A DNA stretch of 62,681 nucleotides, from contig JADLEK010000020.1 of the NCBI GenBank assembly GCA_020846135.1, positions 1 through 62,681 on the forward strand, given 5' to 3'. Origin of the DNA: Gammaproteobacteria bacterium. Its GTDB lineage: Bacteria > Pseudomonadota > Gammaproteobacteria > Competibacterales > Competibacteraceae. Shown piece after piece: positions 30,440 to 39,318 of this stretch. Under the pieces are notes generated by a model. The model did not search any database. It was given only the letters and a program-made list of their open reading frames with translations, and was not told the DNA's origin. A program made the translations under genes and the position numbers. How positions within the stretch are numbered: the stretch's first letter is position 1; every line of letters starts with the position of its first letter.

Positions 30440-30927
30440 AAGCCTGGTGGGAAAGCCTGACGTTGCGCGAACGCAGTCTGATCGGTGGCGGAATGGCGCT
30501 GACCCTGGCCTTGCTGATCTACGCGCTGGCGTGGCAGCCGTTTCGAGCCGGCTATCGCCGCCTGCAACAGAGCGTGATTGAGCAACGGGCGGATCTGGCC
30601 TGGATGCGGCAGGCCGCCCAGGAGGTCCAGCGGCTGACTGGGAGTTCCAATAATGCCGCCAAAACCGCCGGCGAGGGCCAGTCGCTGCTGACCCGGGTCG
30701 ATCAGACCGCGAGAGCCGCAGGCTTCGGCCCAGCGCTGAAACGGATCGCGCCGCAGGGCGATAATCAGCTTAGCGTCCAGCTTGAAGCCGTCGAGTTCGA
30801 CCAGCTCATTCCATGGCTGGGGACGCTGGAGCGCAACCACCGCATCCAAATCGTCAACCTGAGCGTTGATCGCACCGCCGCCGCCGGGCGTGTCAATGTC
30901 CGCCTGATTCTAGGTTCCTCGCCATGA
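30436..30927 (+). CDS. gspM: T2SS assembly-platform protein GspM, first copy
   Basis: Bitopic inner-membrane protein of 163 aa that pairs with GspL. A short cytoplasmic stretch (MKAWWESLTLRERSLI) is followed by a membrane helix (GGGMALTLALLIYALAWQPF) and a periplasmic ferredoxin-like domain with LLTRVDQTARAAGFGPALKR and VEFDQLIPWLGTLERNHRI, which is standard for GspM. It overlaps gspL and gspN by 4 bases each. Confidence 0.92.
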   Translation: MKAWWESLTLRERSLIGGGMALTLALLIYALAWQPFRAGYRRLQQSVIEQRADLAWMRQAAQEVQRLTGSSNNAAKTAGEGQSLLTRVDQTARAAGFGPALKRIAPQGDNQLSVQLEAVEFDQLIPWLGTLERNHRIQIVNLSVDRTAAAGRVNVRLILGSSP

Positions 30928-31682
30928 AAATCTTCCGCTACGGCTTGTTGGGACTGCTGGCCTTTCTACTGTTTCTGCTGCTGTTGGCCCCGGCCTCGCT
31001 GGTGACTGATCAGCTTGGCGAACGGCTGCCCGGATTCAAAGTGCAAACGGTTGAGGGCGCAGCCACCGATGGCGCGGCTCAAGGTCTGCAATGGCGCGGA
31101 GTGCGGATCGATAAGCTGGGCTGGGACTGGCGGCCGCTGGCGCTGGCGACTGGCTCGCTGAAATTCAGCCTGGCGGTGGACGATCCCGATTTGAACCTGA
31201 CCGGAACCGCAGCGACCGGCTGGGATCGGCAATGGCGGTTTCAGGTGCTGGCCGGGCGGGCGGCGCTGGCCAAGCTGTTCGCCCTGGCCGGCCAGCCGAA
31301 CCTGCCGGCGCAGGGTGTGGTGGAGTTAAATCTGCGGGAGTTGCACCTCAATGCAGCCGGCTGGCCGGTGGCGGCGGATGGCGTCGTTCATCTGCGCAAC
31401 CTGCGGACTACGCTGGGCCAACCGCTGACTCTGGGGGATTTCACCGCCCAGCTCACGACCACCGAGCCGGTGGGGATTCAGGGCAAGGTTCAGGATGAGA
31501 ACGGGCCGCTGGCGCTGGAAGGCGCTTTTAGCCTGTTGCCCGACGGTCGTTACCGGTTCAACGGCCAGGCCGCAGTGCGCGATGCCGGTAACCAGGCATT
31601 GCGGCAGGCCATGAATCTGCTGGGACCGCCGGGCGCCGATGGCCGGTGGGCATTAAACTTTTCCGGCGTCCTGGCCCGGTAG
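30924..31682 (+). CDS. gspN: T2SS protein GspN, first copy
   Basis: A 252-aa inner-membrane protein with one N-terminal helix (LLGLLAFLLFLLLLAPASLV) and a periplasmic beta-rich domain: GFKVQTVEGAATDGAAQGLQW, RIDKLGWDWRPLALATGSL. GspN is present in only some T2SS operons and is not essential where tested. It closes the first T2SS operon; a hairpin lies about 50 bases downstream. It differs from the N of the second operon, which is a GspC-like protein despite the shared letter. Confidence 0.9.
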   Translation: MKIFRYGLLGLLAFLLFLLLLAPASLVTDQLGERLPGFKVQTVEGAATDGAAQGLQWRGVRIDKLGWDWRPLALATGSLKFSLAVDDPDLNLTGTAATGWDRQWRFQVLAGRAALAKLFALAGQPNLPAQGVVELNLRELHLNAAGWPVAADGVVHLRNLRTTLGQPLTLGDFTAQLTTTEPVGIQGKVQDENGPLALEGAFSLLPDGRYRFNGQAAVRDAGNQALRQAMNLLGPPGADGRWALNFSGVLAR

Positions 31683-31734
31683 GGTTGCTGGCAGGACCGA
31701 TGGATTGAGCAATCCGTCAGGACTTTCATTATTT

Positions 31735-31762
31735 CGTCATACCCGCATTCGCAGGTATGACG
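31735..31762. repeat. REP-like hairpin after gspN
   Basis: CGTCATACC (31735-31743) and GGTATGACG (31754-31762) form a perfect stem with a further GC pair inside. It resembles the widespread CGTCATTCCCGCG-type extragenic palindromes, one of which occurs at 33992-34020. It may stabilise or end the T2SS transcript; no T-run follows. Confidence 0.7.
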
Positions 31763-31815
31763 AACTCAATATCTGATTAACCACATATTCTGATCAACCA
31801 CGGGAGAAGGCGCCC

Positions 31816-33042
31816 ATGCTATTCCGACTGCGCGGATTCTTGACCATCCTGACGCTGCTTTTACTGGCTGCTTGCGCCACTCCGCCAGCCCCGCCACCTA
31901 AAGTTCCCGTCGTTATCGACTCCGACACGGTGTTTCCCGCACCGCCGGAATTGCAACCACAAATCGCGTTCTGGCGGAATGTCTATGCGGTCTGGGGGCG
32001 TCATCAGGTCGCGTTCCACGACAATCGCCACATGGGCCTAATTTACGAGGTCGTCACCCTGCCGGGCGAGGTGCGGGAAGGCTATACCACTGAACAGCAG
32101 GCGCTGGTCAAGGGCCGCTACGAGAGTCTGAAAGCAGCGTTGCGCCAGCTGGAGTTCAAGACCGCCGCCAATGCGCCGCTGACCTCCCAGGAACAGGAGC
32201 TGGCGACTCGCCTCCAGCAATATGGTTCCGGAGCCTTCGCCGGGGCCAGCGAGCGGTTGCGCAGTCAGCGCGGTCTGCGCGAGCGGTTCAAGCGCGGTCT
32301 GGAAATCAGCGGGCGCTACGATGCCGCATTCCGGAGCGTGTTCCACGAAGCCGGTCTGCCCGAAGACCTGGCCTATCTGCCGCACGTCGAATCTTCGTTT
32401 CAGACTCACGCCACTTCATCGGTCGGCGCAGTGGGCGTCTGGCAGTTTATGCCCGGCACTGCCCGGCAGTTCATGACGATCAATGCGGCGATGGATGAGC
32501 GCCGCGATCCAGTGGCGTCGGCGCAGGGCGCGAGTCGCTATTTGGGCAATGCCTATGAACGGTTGGGTAACTGGCCGATGGCGCTGACCTCCTACAATCA
32601 CGGGGTCGGCGGCATGGCCCGCGCCCAGAAGCAGTTTGGCGATGATTTCGCGGCGATTGTCCGTAGTTATTCGGGAACCGGTTTTGGGTTTGCCTCGCGG
32701 AATTTCTACGCCGAATTTCTGGCCGCCCGCCAGATCGCCCGCAACCCGCAGCAGTTTTTTCCAGAAGGTCTGGCGTATGAGCCGCCGCTGAATCTGGACC
32801 GGGTGCGGGTGCGGCAAGCGGTCGCAGCCCCGACGCTGGCCAATTACTACGAGGTCAGCTTGTGGGAGTTGAACAGCATTAATCCGGCTTGGAACCCGCC
32901 GGCTCAGACCGGGCGACTGGCGTTGCCGGGAGGAACCCGAGTCTGGCTGCCGGCTGGAGCCATTACGCGCATGGCGCAACGGGGTATGTCGGGCGGCTCG
33001 ATCGCGCTGGCGGATCCGGTCTCGACCGCACAACCGCAGTAG
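31816..33042 (+). CDS. Lytic transglycosylase, MltD-like lipoprotein
   Basis: A 408-aa peptidoglycan lytic transglycosylase. The signal ends in the lipobox LLAAC with Cys at residue 20, so it is lipid-anchored. The SLT domain (about 170-310) has LPEDLAYLPHVESSFQTHAT with the catalytic Glu in ESSF, then GAVGVWQFMPGTARQFM and LTSYNHGVGGMARA. The C-terminal part (about 330-390, LANYYEVSLWELNSINPAW) resembles a LysM-like peptidoglycan-binding segment. It cleaves glycan strands and may make room for envelope machines such as the neighbouring T2SS. The nearest named relative is MltD; exact subclass unsure. Confidence 0.9.
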   Translation: MLFRLRGFLTILTLLLLAACATPPAPPPKVPVVIDSDTVFPAPPELQPQIAFWRNVYAVWGRHQVAFHDNRHMGLIYEVVTLPGEVREGYTTEQQALVKGRYESLKAALRQLEFKTAANAPLTSQEQELATRLQQYGSGAFAGASERLRSQRGLRERFKRGLEISGRYDAAFRSVFHEAGLPEDLAYLPHVESSFQTHATSSVGAVGVWQFMPGTARQFMTINAAMDERRDPVASAQGASRYLGNAYERLGNWPMALTSYNHGVGGMARAQKQFGDDFAAIVRSYSGTGFGFASRNFYAEFLAARQIARNPQQFFPEGLAYEPPLNLDRVRVRQAVAAPTLANYYEVSLWELNSINPAWNPPAQTGRLALPGGTRVWLPAGAITRMAQRGMSGGSIALADPVSTAQPQ

Positions 33043-33053
33043 GGAATGGCCGT

Positions 33054-33157
33054 TTCGAACCACCCCGGCGCTTCGCGCCACCCCGGCGCTTCGCGCCACC
33101 CCGGCGCTTCGCGCCACCCCGGCGCTTCGCGCCACCCCTCCTTATCCAAGGAGGGGG
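33054..33157. repeat. GC-rich repeat element, four-unit copy
   Basis: Four perfect tandem copies of CACCCCGGCGCTTCGCGC (33061-33132) are bounded on the left by TTCGAAC and on the right by the palindrome CCCTCCTTATCCAAGGAGGG. The element begins 12 bases after the transglycosylase stop. The inner GGCGCTTCGCGCC is itself a small hairpin. A one-unit copy lies in gspK (28088-28136). The final hairpin followed by GATTTTC might also terminate transcription. Confidence 0.9.
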
Positions 33158-33204
33158 ATTTTCAATTCAATCATTTGTTCTATAATTATATTTTAGTATC
33201 AGGA

Positions 33205-33942
33205 CTAGCGTCGCCGTAAAAAGCGCAGCACTTCCAGGGCGAAGGATTCCGCCCGCCAGGTGTTGGAAGCAGTGACGTGGGTCGCATACGGCATGACCCA
33301 TAATCCGGCGTTGGGCATGGCCTGGAACATCTCCAGGATCTGCTCCAGCGGCGCCACCGGATCGCGGTCGCCGACGATCAGGAGAGTGGGCTGGATAATC
33401 CGTTTCAGCGCCGCCAGATCGTGGGCATGATCGGTGGTCTCCGGCTCCAGCGCCTCGGCGACCCGCCGGATGACGGTTTGCCAGGCATTCGGTCCGCCCT
33501 GCGGTTGGTGGATGTCGCTCAACCAGCGCTGCATTCCGACGCTGCGCCAATAGGTCGGATCGGCCATGCTGCGGGTCCCGGCGTGGGTGGCCGAATCCTT
33601 GCGATAGCCCACCCGGTAGAGCGCCAGCTTGCTCACCCGGTCAGGATGATGGACGGTCAGCCACAGCGCCACTGCGCCGCCCAGCGAAGAACCAACCAGA
33701 CTGGCCTGCGGCAGCGCCAGTTCATCCAGCACTTCCAGCACTGCCCGGCCCAGATCGGCGATGGTCAGCCGATCAGCGATCATCGGGCTGCGGCCATGAC
33801 CCAGATGATCGGGCGCAATGACCCGGAACTGGCGAGCGAGATGGGGGATTTGCGGCGTCCATTCCGCCCCGCTCATCCCGCCGCTGTGCAGCAGAATTAG
33901 CGGTTCGCCCTGGCCGGCCTCGGTGTAATGTAGCGTCGCCAT
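33205..33942 (-). CDS. Alpha/beta hydrolase
   Basis: A soluble alpha/beta-fold hydrolase, 245 aa from the ATG at 33940-33942 (MATLHYTEAGQG); an in-frame ATG at 33978 would add 12 residues. LILLHSGGMSGAEW forms the oxyanion region, VGSSLGGAVALWL the nucleophile elbow (Ser), LLIVGDRDPVAPLE the acid, and the His is in YATHVTA near the end. A THV rather than GH context at the His is less common. The substrate is unknown; esterases, lactonases and C-C hydrolases share this pattern. It is convergent with the transglycosylase gene. Confidence 0.82.
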   Translation of the reverse strand: MATLHYTEAGQGEPLILLHSGGMSGAEWTPQIPHLARQFRVIAPDHLGHGRSPMIADRLTIADLGRAVLEVLDELALPQASLVGSSLGGAVALWLTVHHPDRVSKLALYRVGYRKDSATHAGTRSMADPTYWRSVGMQRWLSDIHQPQGGPNAWQTVIRRVAEALEPETTDHAHDLAALKRIIQPTLLIVGDRDPVAPLEQILEMFQAMPNAGLWVMPYATHVTASNTWRAESFALEVLRFLRRR

Positions 33943-33991
33943 GCTGGTTTTGCTCCCAATAGCGCGATGACTACTCATGGCGCTTCACTTT

Positions 33992-34020
33992 CCGTCATTC
34001 CCGCGCAGGCCGGAATCCAG
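33992..34020. repeat. REP-like palindrome between divergent hydrolase genes
   Basis: CCGTCATTCCCGCGCAGGCC followed by GGAATCC is an imperfect palindrome of the common extragenic CGTCATTCCCGCG type. It sits in the region between the two divergent hydrolase genes and is related in sequence to the hairpin at 31735-31762. Confidence 0.6.
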
Positions 34021-34113
34021 TCGCTCGCCGGAACGGCAAGTCCTGCATTATAGCCACCCTGCGGTGCTTGTCTGATAATGCAAAAAACCACCACCTACCG
34101 GAGCAATCAACTG

Positions 34114-34965
34114 ATGGCCATGTCCTCCCATTCTTATCGCGCCCTCGGCCCCCACGGTTTCCACCGGGTTCATTACACCGAATGGGGCGATCCCGCCAAT
34201 CCGAAAGTGTTGATGTGCGCACACGGGTTAACCCGCACCGGGCGCGATTTCGATTTTCTGGCCGCTGCGCTGGAAGCGGATTACCGGGTGATTTGCCCGG
34301 ACATCGTCGGACGCGGCCAGAGCGACTGGCTGGCGGATAAAGCCGATTACACCTATCCGCTGTATGTCAACGATATAGCGATGCTGATGGCCCGGATCGA
34401 TGCCGAGCGAATCGACTGGGTCGGCACCTCAATGGGGGGGCTGATCGGGATTTTCCTGGCCAGCCATGCCGGTACCCCGATCCACAAGCTGGTCATCAAT
34501 GACATCGGGCCGCGGGTTCCCGCTGCCGGTCTGCAACGGGTGGCGGTTTATGTCGGGAAGGTGGTGACCTATGAAAGCATTGCGAAAATGGAGCGGTTCA
34601 TGCGGACCATCGCCGCCCCGTTCGGTAATCTGACCGACGAACAATGGCGGCACATGACCGTTCACAGTTCCCGGCAACTGGAGGATGGGCGCTATGCGAT
34701 GGCTTACGATCCCGGCATTGCCGAGAATTTCAAGACGCTGGATTTAAAGGATATTGATCTGTGGCCGGTGTGGGAGGCGATTCACTGCCCAAGTCTGGTG
34801 CTGCGCGGCGAGTATTCGGATGTGCTGGATCATGTCGATGCGATCGCCATGACCGAGCGCGGACCCAAGGCGAAGCTGATCGAATTTCCCGGGATGGGCC
34901 ATGCCCCGGCGCTGATGGCCGATGATCAGATTGCGGTCGTGCGCGACTGGTTGCTGGCGGACTGA
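34114..34965 (+). CDS. Alpha/beta hydrolase
   Basis: A second alpha/beta hydrolase, about 283 aa from the ATG at 34114, which has GGAG 10 bases upstream; ATG 34078 (295 aa) and ATG 34120 are alternatives. VLMCAHGLTRTGRDFDFLA, DIVGRGQSDWLADKADY, VGTSMGGLIGIFLA (nucleophile Ser), LVLRGEYSDVLDHV (acid) and FPGMGHAPALM (His) give a complete triad. It is unlike its divergent neighbour in sequence and is of the type seen near polyhydroxyalkanoate or ester metabolism, but nothing fixes the substrate. Confidence 0.85.
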   Translation: MAMSSHSYRALGPHGFHRVHYTEWGDPANPKVLMCAHGLTRTGRDFDFLAAALEADYRVICPDIVGRGQSDWLADKADYTYPLYVNDIAMLMARIDAERIDWVGTSMGGLIGIFLASHAGTPIHKLVINDIGPRVPAAGLQRVAVYVGKVVTYESIAKMERFMRTIAAPFGNLTDEQWRHMTVHSSRQLEDGRYAMAYDPGIAENFKTLDLKDIDLWPVWEAIHCPSLVLRGEYSDVLDHVDAIAMTERGPKAKLIEFPGMGHAPALMADDQIAVVRDWLLAD

Positions 34966-35190
34966 ACGGTTGGGTGGAAATCGCTCCTTTCCTAAATCTT
35001 CAGTGTGTTTATGGGTCTGGCGCCGTCTTTATTGGAAATCGCCTTAATCACCAATCTGTCTATTGTTCAGGCCAACGGGGCAAGAATGAGCCAGGGTGAA
35101 TTCGCTTCCTGCTGAAAAATCCACAAGGCCGGTCAAATACCTTTAGAATTTCGGCCTCAACTTTTCGCGTTTCAGTGGTGACCCGCAACT

Positions 35191-36075
35191 ATGATCTATA
35201 AAGGCATTATTCTCGCTGGCGGCTCCGGCACCCGATTGCACCCGCTGACAGTTTCAGTCAGCAAGCAGCTCATGCCGATTTACGACAAACCGATGATTTA
35301 TTACCCGGTCGCCACCCTGATGCTGGCCGAGATCCGGGACATTCTGATCATTACCACGCCCCGCGATCAGGAGGCGTATCAGACCCTGCTCGGCGATGGC
35401 CGGCGGTGGGGCATCAATTTCCACTACGCCGCACAGCCGAGTCCCGATGGTCTGGCGCAGGCGTTTCTGATCGGCGAGCAGTTCATTGGCGACGATCCCG
35501 CCTGCCTGATCCTCGGCGACAATATTTATTACGGCCAGGGTCTGTCGGGAGTGTTGCGCCGGGCGACGAGTCGCGACCGGGGCGCGACCGTGTTTGGCTA
35601 CTACGTCCGCGATCCGGAACGCTACGGGGTAGTCAGCTTTGACGCGCAGGGTCGGGCGATGGATATCGAAGAAAAGCCGCAACGGCCCAAATCCAACTAC
35701 GCGGTGACCGGACTGTACTTCTACGACAATGAAGTAGTGAGTATCGCCAAGACCATCCGCCCCTCGCCGCGCGGCGAACTGGAGATCACCGATCTCAACA
35801 AGGTCTACCTGGAGCGCGGCGATCTCAATGTGGAACTGCTGGGGCGCGGTTATGCCTGGCTGGATACCGGCACCCATGAATCGTTGCTGGCGGCGGCTAA
35901 TTTCATGCAGGTCGTTGAACAGCGCCAAGGCTTGAAAATCGCCTGCCCGGAAGAAATCGCCTGGCGGATGGGCTTTATTGACGATGCGCAACTGGCGCAA
36001 CTGGCGGGTCCCTTGGCTAAAAGCGGCTACGGCCAATATCTGCTGGAATTGCTGGATCGGAGGATCGCGTCGTGA
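35191..36075 (+). CDS. rfbA: Glucose-1-phosphate thymidylyltransferase
   Basis: Makes dTDP-glucose from dTTP and glucose 1-phosphate, the first step to dTDP-L-rhamnose. The 294-aa protein has the nucleotide loop [66 protein letters not shown] and [14 protein letters not shown], all textbook RmlA. It starts a compact rfbA-rfbC-rfbD run; rfbB, the 4,6-dehydratase, is not in the window. Confidence 0.97.
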   Translation: MIYKGIILAGGSGTRLHPLTVSVSKQLMPIYDKPMIYYPVATLMLAEIRDILIITTPRDQEAYQTLLGDGRRWGINFHYAAQPSPDGLAQAFLIGEQFIGDDPACLILGDNIYYGQGLSGVLRRATSRDRGATVFGYYVRDPERYGVVSFDAQGRAMDIEEKPQRPKSNYAVTGLYFYDNEVVSIAKTIRPSPRGELEITDLNKVYLERGDLNVELLGRGYAWLDTGTHESLLAAANFMQVVEQRQGLKIACPEEIAWRMGFIDDAQLAQLAGPLAKSGYGQYLLELLDRRIAS

Positions 36076-36632
36076 AGCTGATTGAAACCGGCCTGCCCGG
36101 AGTGCTGTTGCTGGAGCCGAAGGTGTTTGGCGATGCGCGGGGGTTTTTCATGGAAACCTGGCAGGCGGCGCGCTATGCCGAAGCCGGGATGCCAGAGCGG
36201 TTCGTCCAGGATAATCATTCGCGTTCCCGGCGCGGGGTGCTGCGCGGTCTGCATTACCAGTTGACGCAGCCGCAGGGCAAGCTGGTCTGGGTCACGCGGG
36301 GCGCAGTGTTTGACGTGGCAGTGGACGTGCGCCAGGGTTCGCCACAGTTTGGACGCTGGTATGGTTGCCAACTGGATGACGTGAATCACCGGCAACTGTA
36401 TATCCCGCCCGGTTTCGCCCACGGCTTCTGCGTAGTGTCGGAAGAAGCGGACTTCTTCTATAAATGCACCGACTACTACCACCCGCAATCCGAGCGCGGC
36501 ATTGCCTGGAATGACCCGGCGATCGGCATTGACTGGCCGCCGTTGCCGGAAGTCGCGTTGTCGGGCAAGGATCAGCAGAACCGACCGCTGGCCCTGCAAG
36601 CGCCGGACGATTTACCAGTTTACGAGGGCTAA
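36072..36632 (+). CDS. rfbC: dTDP-4-dehydrorhamnose 3,5-epimerase
   Basis: Epimerises dTDP-4-keto-6-deoxyglucose at C3 and C5. The 186-aa cupin has [33 protein letters not shown] (with the catalytic His of GLHYQ), [35 protein letters not shown] and [15 protein letters not shown]. The GTG start overlaps the rfbA stop by 4 bases. Length is typical for RmlC. Confidence 0.97.
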   Translation: MKLIETGLPGVLLLEPKVFGDARGFFMETWQAARYAEAGMPERFVQDNHSRSRRGVLRGLHYQLTQPQGKLVWVTRGAVFDVAVDVRQGSPQFGRWYGCQLDDVNHRQLYIPPGFAHGFCVVSEEADFFYKCTDYYHPQSERGIAWNDPAIGIDWPPLPEVALSGKDQQNRPLALQAPDDLPVYEG

Positions 36633-36635
36633 ACG

Positions 36636-37511
36636 ATGCGGATCGTTATCATCGGCGCTCAGGGCCAGGTCGGATCGGAACTGACCCGGCGCGCTCCCGC
36701 CTTGGGTTATGAGGCATTAGCCTGGGATCAGGCGGAACTGGATATTACCGACGCCGCCGCAGTGGATCGGGCGCTGGCGGCTAGCGGTGCGGGCTTGGTG
36801 ATCAACGCCGCAGCCTATACCGCCGTGGACAAGGCTGAGCAGGAACCGGAACTGGCTTTTGCCGTCAACCGCGACGGTCCAGCCCATCTCGCGACCGCCT
36901 GCGACCGCCTGCAGATTCCGTTGCTGCATATCTCCACCGATTATGTCTATGACGGCCGCAAGCCCGGCCCCTACGTTGAAGACGACCCGACTGCGCCGCT
37001 GGGCGTCTATGGCGCGAGCAAGCTGGCGGGCGACGAAGCAGTGCGGCGGTTACTGCCCCGGCATCTGATTCTGCGGGTGAGCTGGGTGTTCGGGCTTTAC
37101 GGCAACAACTTCGTGAAAACTATCCTGCGGCTGGCGCGGGAGCGGGAAGAACTGCGGATTGTCGCCGACCAGCGTGGTTGCCCGACTTACGCTGGCGACA
37201 TTGCCGATGTCCTGCTGGAGCTGGCAGGCCGCATCAGTGCAATAGACGCCGGGAAGCTGTGGGGAACCTACCATTACTATGGTGAACCGGCGACCACCTG
37301 GCACGGTTTCACTGAAGCGATTGTCGAAGAAGCCCGCCGTTATGAAACCTTGCCGGTCCAAACTATCGTTCCTATCGCCACAGCCGACTACCCGACCCCG
37401 GCTGCGCGTCCCGCCAATTCCGTGCTGGATTGTGCCAAGCTGACTGCCCGATTGGGCATCCAGTCAAGACCGTGGCGGGAAGGACTGAAGGCGATGCTGG
37501 CAGTCCGCTAA
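36636..37511 (+). CDS. rfbD: dTDP-4-dehydrorhamnose reductase
   Basis: Last enzyme of dTDP-L-rhamnose synthesis, an NAD(P)H-dependent short-chain reductase of 291 aa. IIGAQGQVGSELTRRAP is the nucleotide-binding loop, VINAAAYTAVDKAEQEPELA is the RmlD signature, STDYVYDG and VYGASKLAGDEAV give the catalytic Thr/Tyr/Lys, and LRVSWVFGLYGNNFVKTIL follows. It lies 3 bases after rfbC and 109 bases before gspE of the second T2SS operon. Confidence 0.97.
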   Translation: MRIVIIGAQGQVGSELTRRAPALGYEALAWDQAELDITDAAAVDRALAASGAGLVINAAAYTAVDKAEQEPELAFAVNRDGPAHLATACDRLQIPLLHISTDYVYDGRKPGPYVEDDPTAPLGVYGASKLAGDEAVRRLLPRHLILRVSWVFGLYGNNFVKTILRLAREREELRIVADQRGCPTYAGDIADVLLELAGRISAIDAGKLWGTYHYYGEPATTWHGFTEAIVEEARRYETLPVQTIVPIATADYPTPAARPANSVLDCAKLTARLGIQSRPWREGLKAMLAVR

Positions 37512-37537
37512 AACTTTAGCCACGGAAAAACCCAAAA

Positions 37538-37620
37538 GGTTAAAGGTGATGTTCTTAACCTTTAACCCTATAACCTTTAACCCTATAACCTTCAACTTCC
37601 TTCAACTTCAAAACCTCCAA
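37538..37620. repeat. TTAACC/AAAGGTT heptad tract before gspE
   Basis: GGTTAAAGGT (37538-37547) and ACCTTTAACC (37558-37567) are inverted copies around a 10-base loop. Near-repeats TATAACCTTTAACCC and TTCAACTTCC run on to the gspE ATG. The bases just before the ATG (AACCTCCAA) hold no Shine-Dalgarno site and instead contain CCTCC, which looks like the anti-Shine-Dalgarno strand. Similar AAAGGTT tracts occur at 40545-40568. Confidence 0.7.
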
Positions 37621-39318
37621 ATGTCCGCTGATCTAGGCGAATTACTGGTCGCCCACCAGAAACTGACCGATGCTGATCTGCAACGCGCGCGGCGGGTGCA
37701 GGACAGCACCGGCGAGGGGCTGGACACGCTGCTGGCCAAGCTGGGACTGGTGTCGGAACGCGATCTGGCCGATGCGCTGGTCGCCCAGTTGAACCTGCCG
37801 CTGGTCAAACCGGCTGACTATCCCGAAGCGCCGATCACGAATATCACCATCTCGCCGCGCTTTCTCAAGGAAGCCCGCGCTATTCCCCTGGCGGAAGATG
37901 AGCAGGGCTTGATCGTGGCGCTGGCCAATCCCGCCGACGACTATGTGTTGGCGGCGCTGCGTCTGGCTACCGGCAAGATCATCCTGCCGCAAGTGGGCAT
38001 TCCATCCGAGATGGAAGCGGTTCACGAACGGCTCTATGGCAGTGGCCGGTCAGCGATGGGCCAGATCGTCGATTCCATCGGCCTGGCCGACAACCTGACC
38101 GACGAAGAGCAGATTCAGCACCTGAAAGACCTGGCCAGCGAAGCGCCGGTGATCCGGCTGGTCAACCTGATGGTCGCTCGCGCTATTGAATCGCGGGCTT
38201 CCGACATTCATATCGAGCCATTTGAGAACCGGCTCAAGGTACGCTACCGGGTGGACGGGGTGCTGCGTGAAGTGGAATCGCCGCCGTCGCGGCTGTCGGC
38301 CGCGGTCATCTCCCGCATCAAGATCATGGCCAAGCTCAACATCGCCGAGCGCCGTTTGCCCCAGGACGGGCGAATTCAGTTACGGGCGCAGGGCAAGGAA
38401 ATCGATCTGCGGGTTTCCACCGTGCCGACCTTGTGGGGCGAAAGCGTGGTCATGCGCATCCTCGACAAGGCCAGCGTGGTGCTGGATTTCGAGGTGCTGG
38501 GTTTCAGTTCGCGCACGCTCAAACGCTTTCGGGACGTGCTGGAGATGCCGCATGGCATTTTGCTGGTGACCGGCCCGACCGGTTCCGGCAAGACCACTAC
38601 CCTCTACACCGCGCTGCAAACCCTCAATACCCCGGAACGGAAAATTCTCACCGTCGAGGATCCGGTGGAATACCAACTGGAAGGGATTAACCAGATTCAG
38701 GTCAAGCCGCAAATCAACCTGAGTTTCGCCAACGCCTTGCGGGCGATTGTCCGGCAGGACCCGGACGTGATCATGATTGGCGAAATGCGCGATCTGGAAA
38801 CTGCCGGGATTGCGGTGCAATCGGCGCTGACCGGCCATCTGGTGCTATCGACCCTGCACACCAATGACGCCGCCGGCAGCGTTACCCGGCTGCTGGACAT
38901 GGGTGTCGATGACTATCTGCTGACTTCGACCATCAACGGGATTCTGGCCCAGCGGCTGGTGCGCCTGCTCTGCGTCCATTGTCGCCAGCCGGCGCCGGCC
39001 TTGCCGGAGCTGGTCGAAGAACTGCGGCTACACCGGTTCAGCGAAACCGGCGACATCACCTTATATAAGCCGGTTGGTTGCGAACACTGCGGTGGGACGG
39101 GCTACCGGGGCCGGGCGGCGATCATGGAATTTTTGGTGATCACCGATCCCTTGCGGCGACTGGTGCTGAAACACGCCGATGCCGGCGAATTGCAGGCGGA
39201 AGCTCAGCGCGGCGGCATGGACACCATGTATGAAGACGGGTTGCGCAAGGCAGTCGCGGGACTGACCACGATTGAAGAAGTGTTGCGGGTCACCACTCAA
39301 CAGGAACAGGACGGCTAA
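37621..39318 (+). CDS. gspE: T2SS ATPase GspE (XpsE type)
   Basis: Cytoplasmic secretion ATPase that powers the pseudopilus, 565 aa from the ATG at 37621 (MSADLGELLVAHQKLTD). The earlier in-frame ATG at 37546 would only translate the repeat tract. Domains: N1E (about 1-150), N2E, and the RecA-like domain with Walker A GPTGSGKTTTLYTAL (about 318-332), Asp box TVEDPVEYQLEGINQIQV, Walker B VIMIGEMRDLETA and His box LVLSTLHTNDAAGSVTRLL. The tetracysteine zinc site is CVHC and CEHC. It opens the second T2SS operon in the Xanthomonas xps order. Confidence 0.96.
   Translation: MSADLGELLVAHQKLTDADLQRARRVQDSTGEGLDTLLAKLGLVSERDLADALVAQLNLPLVKPADYPEAPITNITISPRFLKEARAIPLAEDEQGLIVALANPADDYVLAALRLATGKIILPQVGIPSEMEAVHERLYGSGRSAMGQIVDSIGLADNLTDEEQIQHLKDLASEAPVIRLVNLMVARAIESRASDIHIEPFENRLKVRYRVDGVLREVESPPSRLSAAVISRIKIMAKLNIAERRLPQDGRIQLRAQGKEIDLRVSTVPTLWGESVVMRILDKASVVLDFEVLGFSSRTLKRFRDVLEMPHGILLVTGPTGSGKTTTLYTALQTLNTPERKILTVEDPVEYQLEGINQIQVKPQINLSFANALRAIVRQDPDVIMIGEMRDLETAGIAVQSALTGHLVLSTLHTNDAAGSVTRLLDMGVDDYLLTSTINGILAQRLVRLLCVHCRQPAPALPELVEELRLHRFSETGDITLYKPVGCEHCGGTGYRGRAAIMEFLVITDPLRRLVLKHADAGELQAEAQRGGMDTMYEDGLRKAVAGLTTIEEVLRVTTQQEQDG

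Noticed and set aside
33163..33204. AT-rich stretch with TATAATTATATTTTA as a possible promoter
   Set aside because: It lies between the 3' ends of two convergent genes, where no gene needs a promoter.
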